DNA of 53,809 nt from Paulinella micropora (lineage: Eukaryota > Cercozoa > Imbricatea > Euglyphida): positions 433,442-487,250 of the forward strand of contig BJOX01000105.1 of assembly GCA_009731375.1 (NCBI GenBank). Direction: 5' to 3'. The position numbers and the translations under genes were made by a program. This document shows positions 9,785-20,306 of this stretch, in pieces. Position 1 is the first letter of the stretch, and every line of letters starts with the position of its first letter. The notes under the pieces are model-generated. The model was not told where the DNA came from, searched no databases, and was given only the letters and a program-made list of their open reading frames with translations.

Positions 9785-9860
9785 AATATCAGGCTAGGAG
9801 TTTGGCAGTTTGGTTTGGCAACACAGACAGATTTTAATCAGGCATCGCCTCACGCCTCAT
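9785..9860 (-). repeat. Right terminal inverted repeat of the 7.9-kb element
   Basis: Reads AATATCAGGCTAGGAGTTTG and continues to CGCCTCACGCCTCAT. Its reverse complement matches the left end at 1930-2012 in block order. The sequence after 9860 (GTAGTTAGCTG) has no obvious duplicate beside the left end. Confidence 0.6.
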
Positions 9861-9929
9861 GTAGTTAGCTGCCCATCAAAAGTCTATAATAAATGACCGC
9901 GAAGTTTTCACTTAATTTCAATGTACGTG

Positions 9930-10118
9930 AAGGAGGAGAAGGAGAAGGAGAAGGAGGAGAAGGAGAAGGAGAACGAGAAGAAGAAGAAGAAGAAGAAGAA
10001 GGAGAGATGATTTTATATATATATATAGAGAGAGAGAGAGAAAGAGAGAAAGAGAAAGAGAGAGAGAGAAAGAGAGAGAGAGAGAATTTAGAGAGAGAGA
10101 GGGGGGGGGGGGGGGGAA
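9930..10118. repeat. GGAGAA/(GAA)n/(GA)n purine tract
   Basis: A purine-rich tract interrupted by a short (TA)n run, ending in a G homopolymer at the gap 10119-10128. It stands directly before retrotransposon copy 1. The frames in it are Glu/Gly/Arg repeats without coding sense. Confidence 0.9.
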
Positions 10119-10399
10119 NNNNNNNNNNTGCACTACATCACACAGATGTATCTATATATTACAAAAACAACATGCATATCACAATAGACAATAAACAAAG
10201 CATATAGGAATCATGCAAAACATCACTAATAATACAAATACATAATAATAAATATAAAAATAAACCAACACACACAATAATAGGTATGTATAGACGCCCG
10301 CACAAAGACCACCACATCATGAACGCACTACAAAATAGACTAGATGACATACTGCACAAAAACCTACAAGCACAATAACCATAGTAGGAGACCTAAACT

Positions 10400-10440
<41 letters not shown>

Positions 10441-11776
10441 ACATACACAAATCGCATATAGACCTAGAGGAACTAATAATACACAACAACATGTACACTA
10501 CAATAACAAAAGCAACACGACATGACATAGTACACAATTCAAGCACACTCATAGACATGATACTCACAAATATAAACACAAACATCGAATCAAAGATAAT
10601 AAGCCCATGCATATCAGACCATCATGCAATATATGCAATAATACACACACGCACAAGAAAACCAGACACAGACAACACACCTAGACTAACAAAAAAAATG
10701 TATAACAAGCACAGAGAAACAATGATAGCAAACTTAAAAACACAGCTAGAATACATCACAAAGAACAGCGATACAAACAGCGACACAAATCAAAAAATTA
10801 GAGATATACAAAGGACAACGACAAAAGTAGTAGAACTTCGAAAAAAAACCAAAACAAAGCAATAGAAGAAAGAACTGGTGTAGTCCCAAAATAAAAAGAC
10901 AAATAAGAAAAAGGCACACACTATATAAAAGATGGAGGGACAACCCAACAGTAGAAAACAAGCGAGCATACACAGCACACAAATACATAGTCAACAAAAT
11001 AATACACAAAGCAAAGAAAGATGAAATAATAAAAACGATAGAAGATAATAAAGCAAACCCTGAGAAACAACACAGAAAACTTAAAGAGCTAGTACCAAAC
11101 AACAAACCACCCAGAACATCACCGACAACACTCCAATACAACAACATTACATATACAAACCCACTAGAAATAGCTAATGCACTCAACGACCACTACATAA
11201 CAAGAGGAAAGAAAACAAGCAACAGCATACCATCAACACGACAAGAACAAAAACAAGAAGAGAGAGAGCAGAAGAAGACAAACACACACACCCAAGCTTC
11301 AAACTACATACTATAACGCAAGACACAGCGCAAAAAACACTCAAAAGCATAAACAGAGACAAGGAGGCAGAAGATATATGTAAAATAAAACCAGCAATCA
11401 TAAAAGACATGCACGCATTCCTTGCACCTACACTCACAGAACTGTTTCATGAAGCAATAAAAGAAAACAGTTACCCAGACGCACTTAAAACAGCTAAAGT
11501 TATAGAAATATACAAAACCAGCGACACAAGCATGCCAGCCAACTACACCAATATCACTACTACCAATAATAGCAAAAATATTCGACACAATAATAAATAA
11601 ACAGATAATGGATCACTTAACAAAACACAATATAATATCACACACACAATATGCATTCCGCCCCAACTCAAACACAACCATGACAATCCAAGCAATAATA
11701 AACCAAATACATAAACATAAAGAAAAGGAAGATCTAGTCCTAGCGCTATATGTAGGCCTCTCGAAGGCTTACGACA

Positions 11777-11849
11777 CGTATGCATGTATGTATGTATATG
11801 TATGTATGTATGTATGTATGATGTTAGGCAAGCAGTATGGCACAGCTGC

Positions 11850-11929
<80 letters not shown>

Positions 11930-11935
11930 ACAGTA
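11777..11935. repeat. Microsatellite block inserted inside the RT frame
   Basis: Copy 4 reads TACGACACAGTAGAGCA here. Copy 1 reads TACGACAC, then about 155 bases of (TGTA)n, a short unique stretch (ATGTTAGGCAAGCAGTATGG) and (CTAT)n, then ACAGTAGAGCA. The coding sequence resumes with no loss. Confidence 0.85.
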
Positions 11936-12727
11936 GAGCATGCAAACCTACTTGACAAACTTCGACGAAATTTCAATTTTACCGAAGACACTGTCAATTT
12001 CTTTGCAACCTACTTCTCCAACCGTACCCAAGAGGTACATACACAACATGCCAAATCACAAAAGCGCACCATTACACACGGTATCCCACAAGGCAGCACA
12101 CTTTCCACTACTTTCTTCCTACTCTACATAAACGACATCAACATCATACAACAAGGAACAGTATGCACATATGCAGACGACATAACACTAATAATAACAG
12201 CTAAAAAACCTCACAACCTGCAACCAAAAACACAAACAGAAATAACCAAACTAATACATTACTTTCACAACAATAACCTCGTACCAAACCCAACAAAAAC
12301 AACATACACAATCTTTAAACAACATACACAATCTTTCACAAAACAAATCAAAACAGCTCGAAATCCTCGACCTCACCCACCTATATACTTTCCGAGTATG
12401 TATTGAAATCCATCCATTCATTCACCCCAACCCCACCATATGTATTGAAATCCATCCATTCATTCACCCCAACCCACCAAACAACTCAACAGACTGCTTC
12501 ACCAAACATCTTCACCCCTACCAACACTATCCACACATACAACACACGACACTCAACAAAACATCACCAATTTATCGACAACAACAGTCCATACCTAACC
12601 CAACTCTTCACCCATGAATGGAAAACGATTCCAGAAAACCTCAGAAAAACAACATCACTCAACTGCTTTAAAAAGCGGTTGAAATATCACTTACTCCAAC
12701 AAGAAGAAGAAGAACTATAATCTGTTT

Positions 12728-12730
12728 TAA

Positions 12731-12781
<51 letters not shown>

Positions 12782-12835
12782 AATAAATAAATACTATAGA
12801 AGAAAAAAAAAATAATAATAATAATAATATAATGC
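12728..12835. repeat. (AAT)n between the ORF and 3' UTR of copy 1
   Basis: AAT triplets with AAAT and poly-A interruptions stand between the ORF end and the 3' UTR. The matching place in copy 4 is a gap (16772-16869) and an A-run. Confidence 0.9.
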
Positions 12836-13215
12836 CACTACTCTCATCCTTCCTGATCCCTGAAGATACCTCCAGGAGCAAGTCGACGTATATGGTCAAC
12901 CATGCACCACCCCAACTTTCCCCCCCTCTTTCCTTTTCCCTTAATCACTAGTGGTAAAAGAAAAGAGGGGGGCCGCCATACATAAACGACCCCTCGCAAA
13001 ATATTAACCCATGGCACATTTTAAGTTACATATCGAGCAAAATATCCAAACATAAACATTATTATTAATAATATTAACACCGAACCACCGACCATACGAT
13101 TAGTATTTTCTTTTAATACGTTCAACTAAATAAGTAGGTTTCCACCTTAGATTAAGGTATAATTTAATAGCTTTACTTTTCACGTGGACGTTCCCTGAGT
13201 CCCATGTAAAATTGT

Positions 13216-13257
13216 TCTCTCAATAAAAATGTAGAAGAAGAAGAAGAAGAAGAAGAA

Positions 13258-13304
<47 letters not shown>

Positions 13305-13468
13305 AGAAGAAGAAGAAGAAGAAGAAGAAGAAGAAGAAGAAGAAGAAGAAGAAGAACAAGAAGAAGAAGAAGAAGAGGAAGAAGAAGAAGAAGAGGAAGA
13401 GGAAGAGGAAGAAGAAGAAGAAGAAGAAGAAGAAGAGAGAGACCGAGAGAGAGAGAGAGAGAAAGAGA

Positions 13469-13507
<39 letters not shown>
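13216..13507. repeat. (GAA)n then (GA)n tail of copy 1
   Basis: The GAA tract starts directly after the AATAAA-like end of copy 1 and passes into GA. A truncated 3' end of another copy starts at 13508. Confidence 0.95.
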
Positions 13508-13510
<3 letters not shown>

Positions 13511-13630
13511 TCCCCTCTTTCCTTTCCTCGAATCACTTTTAGTGGTAAAGAAAAGCAAAGAGGGGGGCCGCCAAACATAAACAACCCCTCTTAAAACAAC
13601 GTAAATCCATGTCATAATTTAAGATATATT

Positions 13631-13671
<41 letters not shown>

Positions 13672-13697
13672 TTATACATACATACACACACACATGG

Positions 13698-13730
<33 letters not shown>

Positions 13731-13942
13731 CATACATACATATTGCCCAACATATCCAAACATGAACATTAATATTAATGACATTAATACCGAGCCACCT
13801 AATATCCGATTAATACTTGGATTCAATACAATCGATTGAATAACTAGGTTTCCACCTTAGATAAAGGTATGACTTAATAGCTATACTTTTCACGTGGACG
13901 TCCCATGAGTCCTATCGTAAAATTGTTCTCTCAATAAAAACG
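13508..13942 (+). mobile_element. Non-LTR retrotransposon copy 2, 3' UTR only
   Basis: Shares GAGGGGGGCCGCCA near 13560, a central (TA)n/(CA)n stretch, AACTAGGTTTCCACCTTAGA near 13840, CACGTGGACGTCCCATGAGT and CAATAAAAACG with copies 1 and 4, and ends in (GAA)n. It is 5' truncated, as is usual for target-primed insertion. Confidence 0.85.
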
Positions 13943-14104
13943 AAGAAGAAGAAGAAGAAGAAGAAGAAGAAGAAGAAGAAGAAGAAGAAGAAGAAGAAGA
14001 AGAAGAAAGCAGGAGGAGGAAGAGGAGAGAGAGAGAGAGATTGAGAGAGAGAGAGAGAGGGAGGGAGGGAGAGCGAGTGTGTGTGAGAGAGAGAGAGAGA
14101 GAGA
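13943..14104. repeat. (GAA)n and (GA)n tail of copy 2
   Basis: The GAA tract follows the 3' end of copy 2, then GA with GAGGGAGGGAG and GTGTGTGAG interruptions, up to the next truncated copy. Confidence 0.95.
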
Positions 14105-14214
14105 CTGAATAACTAGGTTTCCACCTTAGATAAAGGTATAACTTACTAGCTATACTTTTCACGTGGACGTTCCCAGAGTCCAATTGTAAAATTGTTCTCT
14201 CAATAAAAGCGAAG
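14105..14214 (+). mobile_element. Non-LTR retrotransposon copy 3, last 110 bp
   Basis: Only the extreme 3' end remains: GAATAACTAGGTTTCCACCT, CACGTGGACGTTCCCAGAGT and CAATAAAAGCG. It is followed by a GA tract (14215-14351). Confidence 0.85.
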
Positions 14215-14306
14215 AGAGATAGAGAGAGAGAGTGAGTGAGTGAGAGAGAGAGAGATAGAGAGCGAGAGAGAGACAGAGAGAGACACAGAGAGAGAGAGAG
14301 AGAGAC

Positions 14307-14353
<47 letters not shown>
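14215..14353. repeat. (GA)n with GAGT/GACA variants
   Basis: The tract lies between copy 3 and the 5' end of copy 4. The Arg-Glu frame that continues into the copy 4 ORF is simply the repeat read through, not a real N terminus. Confidence 0.95.
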
Positions 14354-14355
<2 letters not shown>

Positions 14356-16461
14356 CAAACAATTCACACACGCATTACAAAATAACATAAACAGCATACT
14401 ACACAAAACACCCACAAGCACAATAACACTGGTAGGCGACATTAACTACAACCTACTTGACAACATACATAAACCACACACAGATTTTCAAAACCTAATG
14501 ATACACAACAACCTCTACACTACAATAACAAAAGCAACGAGACACGACATGGTCCACACAACATCCCACACACTCATAGACATGATAATCACCAACATTA
14601 ATGCTAACATAGAATCAAACATCATAAGCCCATGCGTATCAGACCATCATCCCATATACGCAATAATACACACCCGCACAAAAAAACCAGACACAAACAA
14701 CACACCCACACTCACCAAAAGCATATATGAGAAAAACAAAGACACAATCCTAGCAAACCTCAAAACACAGTTAGAATACATCACACAAGACAACACAGAA
14801 AACAGCGACACAAACCAAAAATTTAGATACATACAAACAACAATAACAAAAGTTATAGAACACTTCGAACGAAAGCCTAAACAAAGTAATAGAAGAAAGA
14901 GCTGGTGCAACCCCATAATAAAGAGGCAAATAAGAAAAAAGCACCTACTATATAAAAAATGGAGAGATAACTCGACAGCAGAAAACAAACAAACATACAG
15001 ACTACAGAAGTACAAAGTCGACAAAATAATACACAAAGCCAAAAAAGACGAAATAATGAAGACGCTAGAAGAAAATAAAAACAACCCAAAGAAACAACAC
15101 AGAAAACTCAGAGAGTTAGTACCTAACAACAAACCACCGAGAGTGTCACCAACCACAATACAATACAACAACAAAACATACACAGACCCAATAGAAATAG
15201 CAAACGCACTCAACGATCATTACATAACAATAGGCAAAAAAACAAGCAACAGCATACCAACAATCGAACATAAACAACAACAAGAAGAGAAAGCGGAAGA
15301 AAACAAACAAACATACCCAAGCTTCAAACTACATAACACAACAGAAGACATTGTAAACAAAACACTTAAAAACATAAACAGAGATAAAGCAGAGGACATA
15401 TATAAAATAAAACCAACACTTATAAAAGACATGCATGCCTCCCTCACACCTATACTCACCAACCTTTTCAACAAAGCCATAAACGAAAATAAATACCCAG
15501 ATGCACTCAAAACAACAAAAGTAATTGAACTATACAAAGCAAGTGACACAAGCATGCCAGCCAACTACAGACCGATATCACTACTACCCATAATAGCTAA
15601 AGTGTTTGACACGATAATAAATAAACAAATAATGGACCACCTAACAAAACATAACATAATATCACACACACAATACGCATTCCGACCTAACTCAAACACA
15701 ACCATGACAATCCAAACAATAATAAACCAAATACAAAAACATAAAGACAAAGAAGAATTAGTGCTAGCATTGTATGTGGACCTCTCAAAAGCGTACGACA
15801 CAGTAGAGCATTCAAAGCTACTGGACAAACTTCGGCGAAATTTTAATTTCAACGAAGAAACAGTCCAATTCTTTGCATCCTACTTCTCGAACCGCACCCA
15901 AGAGGTCCACACACAATATGGTAAATCTTACAAACGCACCATCACACACGGCATACCACAAGGAAGCACATTATCAACTACCTTTTTCCTACTCTATATC
16001 AATGACATAATCAATATCATACAACAAGGAACAGTATATACATATGCAGACGACACAACACTCATAATAACATCCAAAACTCCCACAGACCTACAACAAA
16101 AAACACAAATAGAAATAACAAAATTAATAAATTACTTCCACTCTAATAACCTAGTACCGAACCCAACAAAAACAACATACACAATTTTTCATAAAACAAA
16201 ACAAGATATCACAATAACAATAAACAACCACACCCTCGAGCAATGCAAACATGCAAAACTCCTGGGAATAACACTACAACACAACCTTAAATATGATCAA
16301 CACATCAATAACATAATCCGTAAACTCCAACCCACAATCAACTCATTGCTTTATGCTAAAAGATATCTAAACATAAAAAGCAATGAAACAATTATACTAC
16401 ATACACATATACCCACACTCCATCTATACTACATACACATATACTCATACAAAACATCTCC
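14354..16461 (+). CDS. Endonuclease tail and reverse transcriptase of non-LTR retrotransposon
   Basis: An open frame of about 700 residues, 5' truncated. Near its start is VGDINYN and, about 70 residues on, SDHHPIYAIIHTRTKK, the last two motifs of APE-type endonucleases. A basic linker follows. RT motifs come in order: MPANYRPISLLPIIAKVFD (near 15555), ISHTQYAFRPNSNTTMTIQ (15660), LALYVDLSKAYDTVEH (15765), ITHGIPQGSTLSTTFFLLYI (15940), TYADDTTLII (16039) and NLVPNPTKTTYTIF (16150), then HAKLLGITLQHNLKYD. The YADD catalytic box and the first Asp (YVDLSKAYD) are intact. The frame shifts at about 16457, so the full protein is not made. It would copy element RNA at a nicked target. Confidence 0.9.
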
Positions 16462-16771
16462 ATCTGGGGGACGCATGACAACAAAAAGAAATACATACAA
16501 CCACTCATAAAAATACATAAAAAAATAATCAGAATAATTGCAAAAACACATTACCGCGCGCACACCAAACCAATACTAAACCAACTGAAACTACTTGACA
16601 TCACCCACCTATATACACTCCGTGTATGCATAGAAAATCACCCATTCATTTACCCTAAAAAACACCTCAACAGACCACTCCACAATAACACCTGTACCCC
16701 AATCAATACCATACATTCATACAAAACGCGATACTCAACTAAAAGCAGCCTCTTTGTCAATCACAAAGACC
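16460..16771 (+). pseudogene. C-terminal part of the retrotransposon ORF in a shifted frame
   Basis: One frame over from the RT frame the reading continues ISIWGTHDNKKKYIQPLIKI, then IIAKTHYRAHTKPILNQLKL and LLDITHLYTLRVCIE, up to the gap at 16772. The WG and HT-P pattern is the usual region after the RT in jockey/CR1-like elements. The shift is a one-base change near 16457. Confidence 0.8.
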
Positions 16772-16871
16772 NNNNNNNNNNNNNNNNNNNNNNNNNNNNN
16801 NNNNNNNNNNNNNNNNNNNNNNNNNNNNNNNNNNNNNNNNNNNNNNNNNNNNNNNNNNNNNNNNNNNNNCC

Positions 16872-16904
<33 letters not shown>

Positions 16905-17075
16905 GATGGAACAACAGTTTGCTCCCCTGTCTGCAACTTGAAGGAGAACTCCCCGGATCAGCCAACGTATATGGTCAACCACGCACAGCCCCAACTTCCT
17001 CCTCTCTCTTTCACTTTTTCTCACGAAAAAGAAAAGAGAGGGGGGGCCGCCAGACATAAACTACTACACTTTTGG

Positions 17076-17352
<277 letters not shown>

Positions 17353-17702
17353 ATAACATATATATTCATATCATATTATAATATTATCACTACTGAATAT
17401 ATCTAAACATAAGTATTAATATTATTAATATTAATACTAGATATATATAATACCGAGCCGCTAAATACAAATTTAATATTTTCCTTTAATACGATCAACT
17501 GAATAACTAGGTTTCCACCTTAGATAAAGGTATAACTTACTAGCAGTTATACTTTTCACGTGGACGTTCCCTGAGCCCGATTGTAAAAATTGTTCTCTCA
17601 ATAAAAGCGAAGAAGAAGAAGAGAGAGATAGACAGACAGCCTTTGTCAGAGAGAAAATGATTATTCTGCAACCTGCCGTCCCTCGCCTGCCAGGCCTGTG
17701 AT

Positions 17703-18090
17703 ATGAGTCTAGTCTATCCACTGTTTTCCGCACCCTACCGGGGGAACTGTTTGGAACGATCCTCATCTTCATTGCCTATACTGCCTGACTACCACCCATT
17801 AACTCTAGCAGCGATAAACAGCATTTCACCCCACGCGTTGCTTTTTTCCCAATCACCGCAAAAAAAACCAAAAATTCAGAAACTCAAAAAACTGAGGTGG
17901 CGAGTTTCGGCTTCATCAACAGTAACTTTTTCGCCACGTTTCTTCTGTAGGGCGAGGCGTAGTGCATCAGCCAGCCCGCTTCCCTTGATGAATCCAGACT
18001 CAAAGAATGGCGCGATCGACTATTCCACCATGATTACGATTGGCGTGGATGATCCCTCGATAAATCCAGTCTCAAAGAATGATGTACGGA
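17703..18090 (+). CDS. Hypothetical protein segment, possible first exon
   Basis: An ATG at 17703 opens about 140 codons: MSLVYPLFSAPYRGNCLERS, a Ser/Pro-rich stretch, a basic patch (QKKPKIQKLKKLRWRVSASS) and an internal repeat, NPDSKNGA and NPVSKND. The matching DNA repeat is AATCCAGACTCAAAGAATGG and AATCCAGTCTCAAAGAATGA. A donor-like GTACGG follows AAGAATGAT at about 18082. Composition is better than the surrounding repeats. It might be the cytosolic N terminus of the downstream transporter or an unrelated gene; no family is recognised. Confidence 0.3.
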
Positions 18091-18255
18091 AGAGGGAGAA
18101 TAGTCTTCTTCTTTTTCTTCTTCTTTAATAAAAGCGAAATTGTAGAGACTAGAGCCAGAACTAAGAAATCGAACGAGAAAAGAAATATAAACTAGATATT
18201 ATAGAGGAAACAAAAATGGGAAAATAAACATAAATGTAAATATGAGGGGAGACCT

Positions 18256-18716
18256 TCGTTTTCTTCTTCTTCTTCTTCTTCTTCTTCTTCTTCTTCTTCT
18301 TCTTCTTCTTCTTCTTCTTCTTCTTCTTCTTCTTCTTCTTCTTCTTCTTCTTCTTCTTCTTCTTCTTCTTCTTCTTCTTCTTCTTCTTCTTCTTCTTCTT
18401 CTTCTTCTTCTTCTCCTCCATCCTCCTCCTCCTCCTCCTCCTCCTCCTCCTCCTCTTCTTCTTCTTCTTCTTCTTCTTCTTCTTCTTCTTCTTCTTCTTC
18501 TTCTTCTTCTTCTGCTTCTTCTTCTTCCTCCTCCTCCTCCTCCTCTTCTTCTTCTTCTTCTTCTTCTCTTCTTCTTCTTCTTCTTCTTCTTCTTCTTCTT
18601 CTTCTTCTTCTTCTTCTTCTTCTTCTTCTTCTTCTTCTTCTTCTTCTTCTTCTTCTTCTTCTTCTTCTTCTTGTTCTTCTTCTTCTTCTTCTTCTTCTTC
18701 TTCTTCTTCTTCTTCT
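18256..18716. repeat. 460-base (TTC)n tract with (TCC)n blocks
   Basis: Nearly pure TTC triplets with TCC blocks near 18414-18455 and 18525-18545, ending at a gap. All poly-Leu, Pro, Phe, Glu, Lys or Arg frames here are repeat translation. Confidence 0.97.
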
Positions 18717-18914
18717 NNNNNNNNNNCACGCACACTACACACACGCAGCACATATACAATACAAACAAAACAAATTCACACACTCAAGTGCACAGAGAAG
18801 AAGAAGAAGAAAGACAAAAGAACAAGGAAAAGTGCAAATAATAGTAGTATTTTTTTAATCAAAAATGATAACTACAACAACAGCAACAAGAAACGTAATA
18901 AAAACAGTGAAGAA

Positions 18915-19250
<336 letters not shown>

Positions 19251-19364
19251 GTATTGATGATTGATGGTGCTATAGTGGCCATTAAATAACCCCAATACGC
19301 CTCGTCGCCGCTGGGTTACCCCATGCATGACAAACACTCGCATACACAAACGCACGCAAACAGA

Positions 19365-19366
19365 GA

Positions 19367-19407
<41 letters not shown>

Positions 19408-19512
19408 CACACACACACACACAAGACACACACACACACGCACACACATGCACACACACACACACACACACGCACATGTCACATCTCCTCTACACATACA
19501 CACACACACAAA
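19365..19512. repeat. (CT)n and (CA)n microsatellites
   Basis: A short CT tract passes into CA with ACACGCACACATG variants. No coding content. Confidence 0.95.
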
Positions 19513-19546
19513 CTACCGTTTTCTATGTTCTGATAGGCTACCCCAG

Positions 19547-19655
19547 GCTTGCTGACGGGGCAACTATTCCGGAAGCCGGAGCTCGGGCAGGAGGAGCCCG
19601 GGCTGGAGGAGATGGCGCAGAAGCCAGAGGAGCCCGTGGAGATGCCCCCATCACC
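19547..19655 (+). CDS. Candidate Glu/Pro-rich exon, gene unknown
   Basis: The acceptor ACCCCAG ends at 19546 and the donor ATCACC|GTAAAC begins at 19656. Between them an open frame reads LLTGQLFRKPELGQEEPGLE then MAQKPEEPVEMPPSP, GC-rich and unlike its surroundings. It is phase 1 at the start and phase 2 at the end. It might be an N-terminal exon of the transporter gene downstream, but I cannot link it by phase. Confidence 0.35.
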
Positions 19656-19659
19656 GTAA

Positions 19660-19733
<74 letters not shown>

Positions 19734-19742
19734 ATACTACAT

Positions 19743-19813
<71 letters not shown>

Positions 19814-19838
19814 GCAGCTAACAATAATAATAATAGTA

Positions 19839-19881
<43 letters not shown>

Positions 19882-19912
19882 TAATAATAATAATAATAAT
19901 AGTAATAGTAAT
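19660..19912. repeat. (CTA)n then (AAT)n tract
   Basis: CTA triplets (19660-19812) switch to AAT/AGT triplets (19822-19912) directly before a SINE. Confidence 0.95.
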
Positions 19913-20128
19913 AGTGCTTCTCAGTCAATGGCGAATGCATTTCTGCACATGTGCCTCCATCGTCTCACCCGCGAAGGGAGTACGAAGATTTGACGATAGG
20001 CTCTACTGACACCCCCGCAAGGCAGCTCCAAGCCTTCCAGACCGACCAATACTTTCAAAGAAAATATCCTTTGAAAATACTGGCACCGACGGGAATCGAA
20101 CTGGCGACAGGTCCCAGATGGTAGACCT
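19913..20128 (-). mobile_element. tRNA-derived SINE, copy 1 (partial)
   Basis: Minus-strand copy starting AGTGCTTCTCAGTCAATGG and ending at the gap in the tRNA-like head (GGGAATCGAACTGGCGACAG). It is slightly diverged from the other copies and has lost one of the two CAGTATTTTCATTGAACATA-type repeats. Confidence 0.8.
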
Positions 20129-20218
20129 NNNNNNNNNNNNNNNNNNNNNNNNNNNNNNNNNNNNNNNNNNNNNNNNNNNNNNNNNNNNNNNNNNNNNNNN
20201 NNNNNNNNNNNNNNNNNN

Positions 20219-20294
20219 GGGGGGGGGGGGGGGGGGGGGGTGCGCGATTTCGCGCACCGCAAACCATCCTTTCAGGTGTTGGCGCAGCCCCTAG
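20219..20294 (+). mobile_element. 3' end of a Helitron-like element (family R)
   Basis: After the G-run at the gap comes a hairpin TGCGCGATTTCGCGCA (20241-20256), then CCTTTCAGGTGTTGGCGCAG and the end CCCCTAG, with host TTATTATTA directly after. A GC hairpin followed by CTAG and a host T resembles a Helitron 3' end, though the spacing of about 33 bases is longer than canonical. Confidence 0.5.
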
Positions 20295-20306
20295 TTATTA
20301 TTATTA

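Larger units (their letters stand above)
1930..9860. mobile_element. Proposed 7.9-kb DNA transposon with imperfect terminal inverted repeats
   Basis: The left segment (about 1930-2012) begins ATGAGGCG and contains AAAATCTGTGT and CCAAACTGCCAAACTC. The reverse complement of 9785-9860 begins ATGAGGCG and contains AAAATCTGTCTGTG and CCAAACTGCCAAACTC in the same order. A second partial copy of the right end is at 9543-9608. Subterminal AT-rich sequence also matches in inverted orientation: ATATTAATAACTTGAAA near 2090, and its complement near 9450. Three coding units lie inside: a minus-strand gene with a DDE-like core, a divergent acidic gene and a decayed collagen-like gene. No clear target-site duplication was found. 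The boundaries come from inspection, not alignment. Confidence 0.6.
10129..13215 (+). mobile_element. Non-LTR retrotransposon copy 1, degenerate
   Basis: Matches the ORF of copy 4 throughout, in pieces. Endonuclease tail pieces are at 10300-10865 (VGDLN in a shifted frame, SDHHAIYAIIHTRTRKPDT). RT pieces include QYAFRPNSNTTMTIQAIINQ near 11650, GIPQGSTLSTTFFLLYINDI near 12085 and CTYADDITLII near 12165. A (TGTA)n/(CTAT)n block splits the KAYDTVEH motif at 11777-11935. Relative to copy 4, about 400 bp are missing near 12350, and a 42-bp tandem duplication lies at about 12397-12475. The ORF end (KRLKYHLLQQEEEEL) is followed by (AAT)n, then a 3' UTR with GAGGGGGGCCGCCA, CACGTGGACGTTCCCTGAGT and CAATAAAAATG. 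It is not able to make protein. Confidence 0.85.

Noticed and set aside
14240-14353. N-terminal Arg/Glu extension of the retrotransposon ORF
   Set aside because: It is the (GA)n tract read in frame. The element itself starts at about 14352 and is 5' truncated.
18161-18841. Frames of almost 200 codons of poly-Leu, poly-Pro, poly-Glu, poly-Lys or poly-Arg
   Set aside because: Pure triplet-repeat translation, open in five frames at once, ending at an assembly gap.
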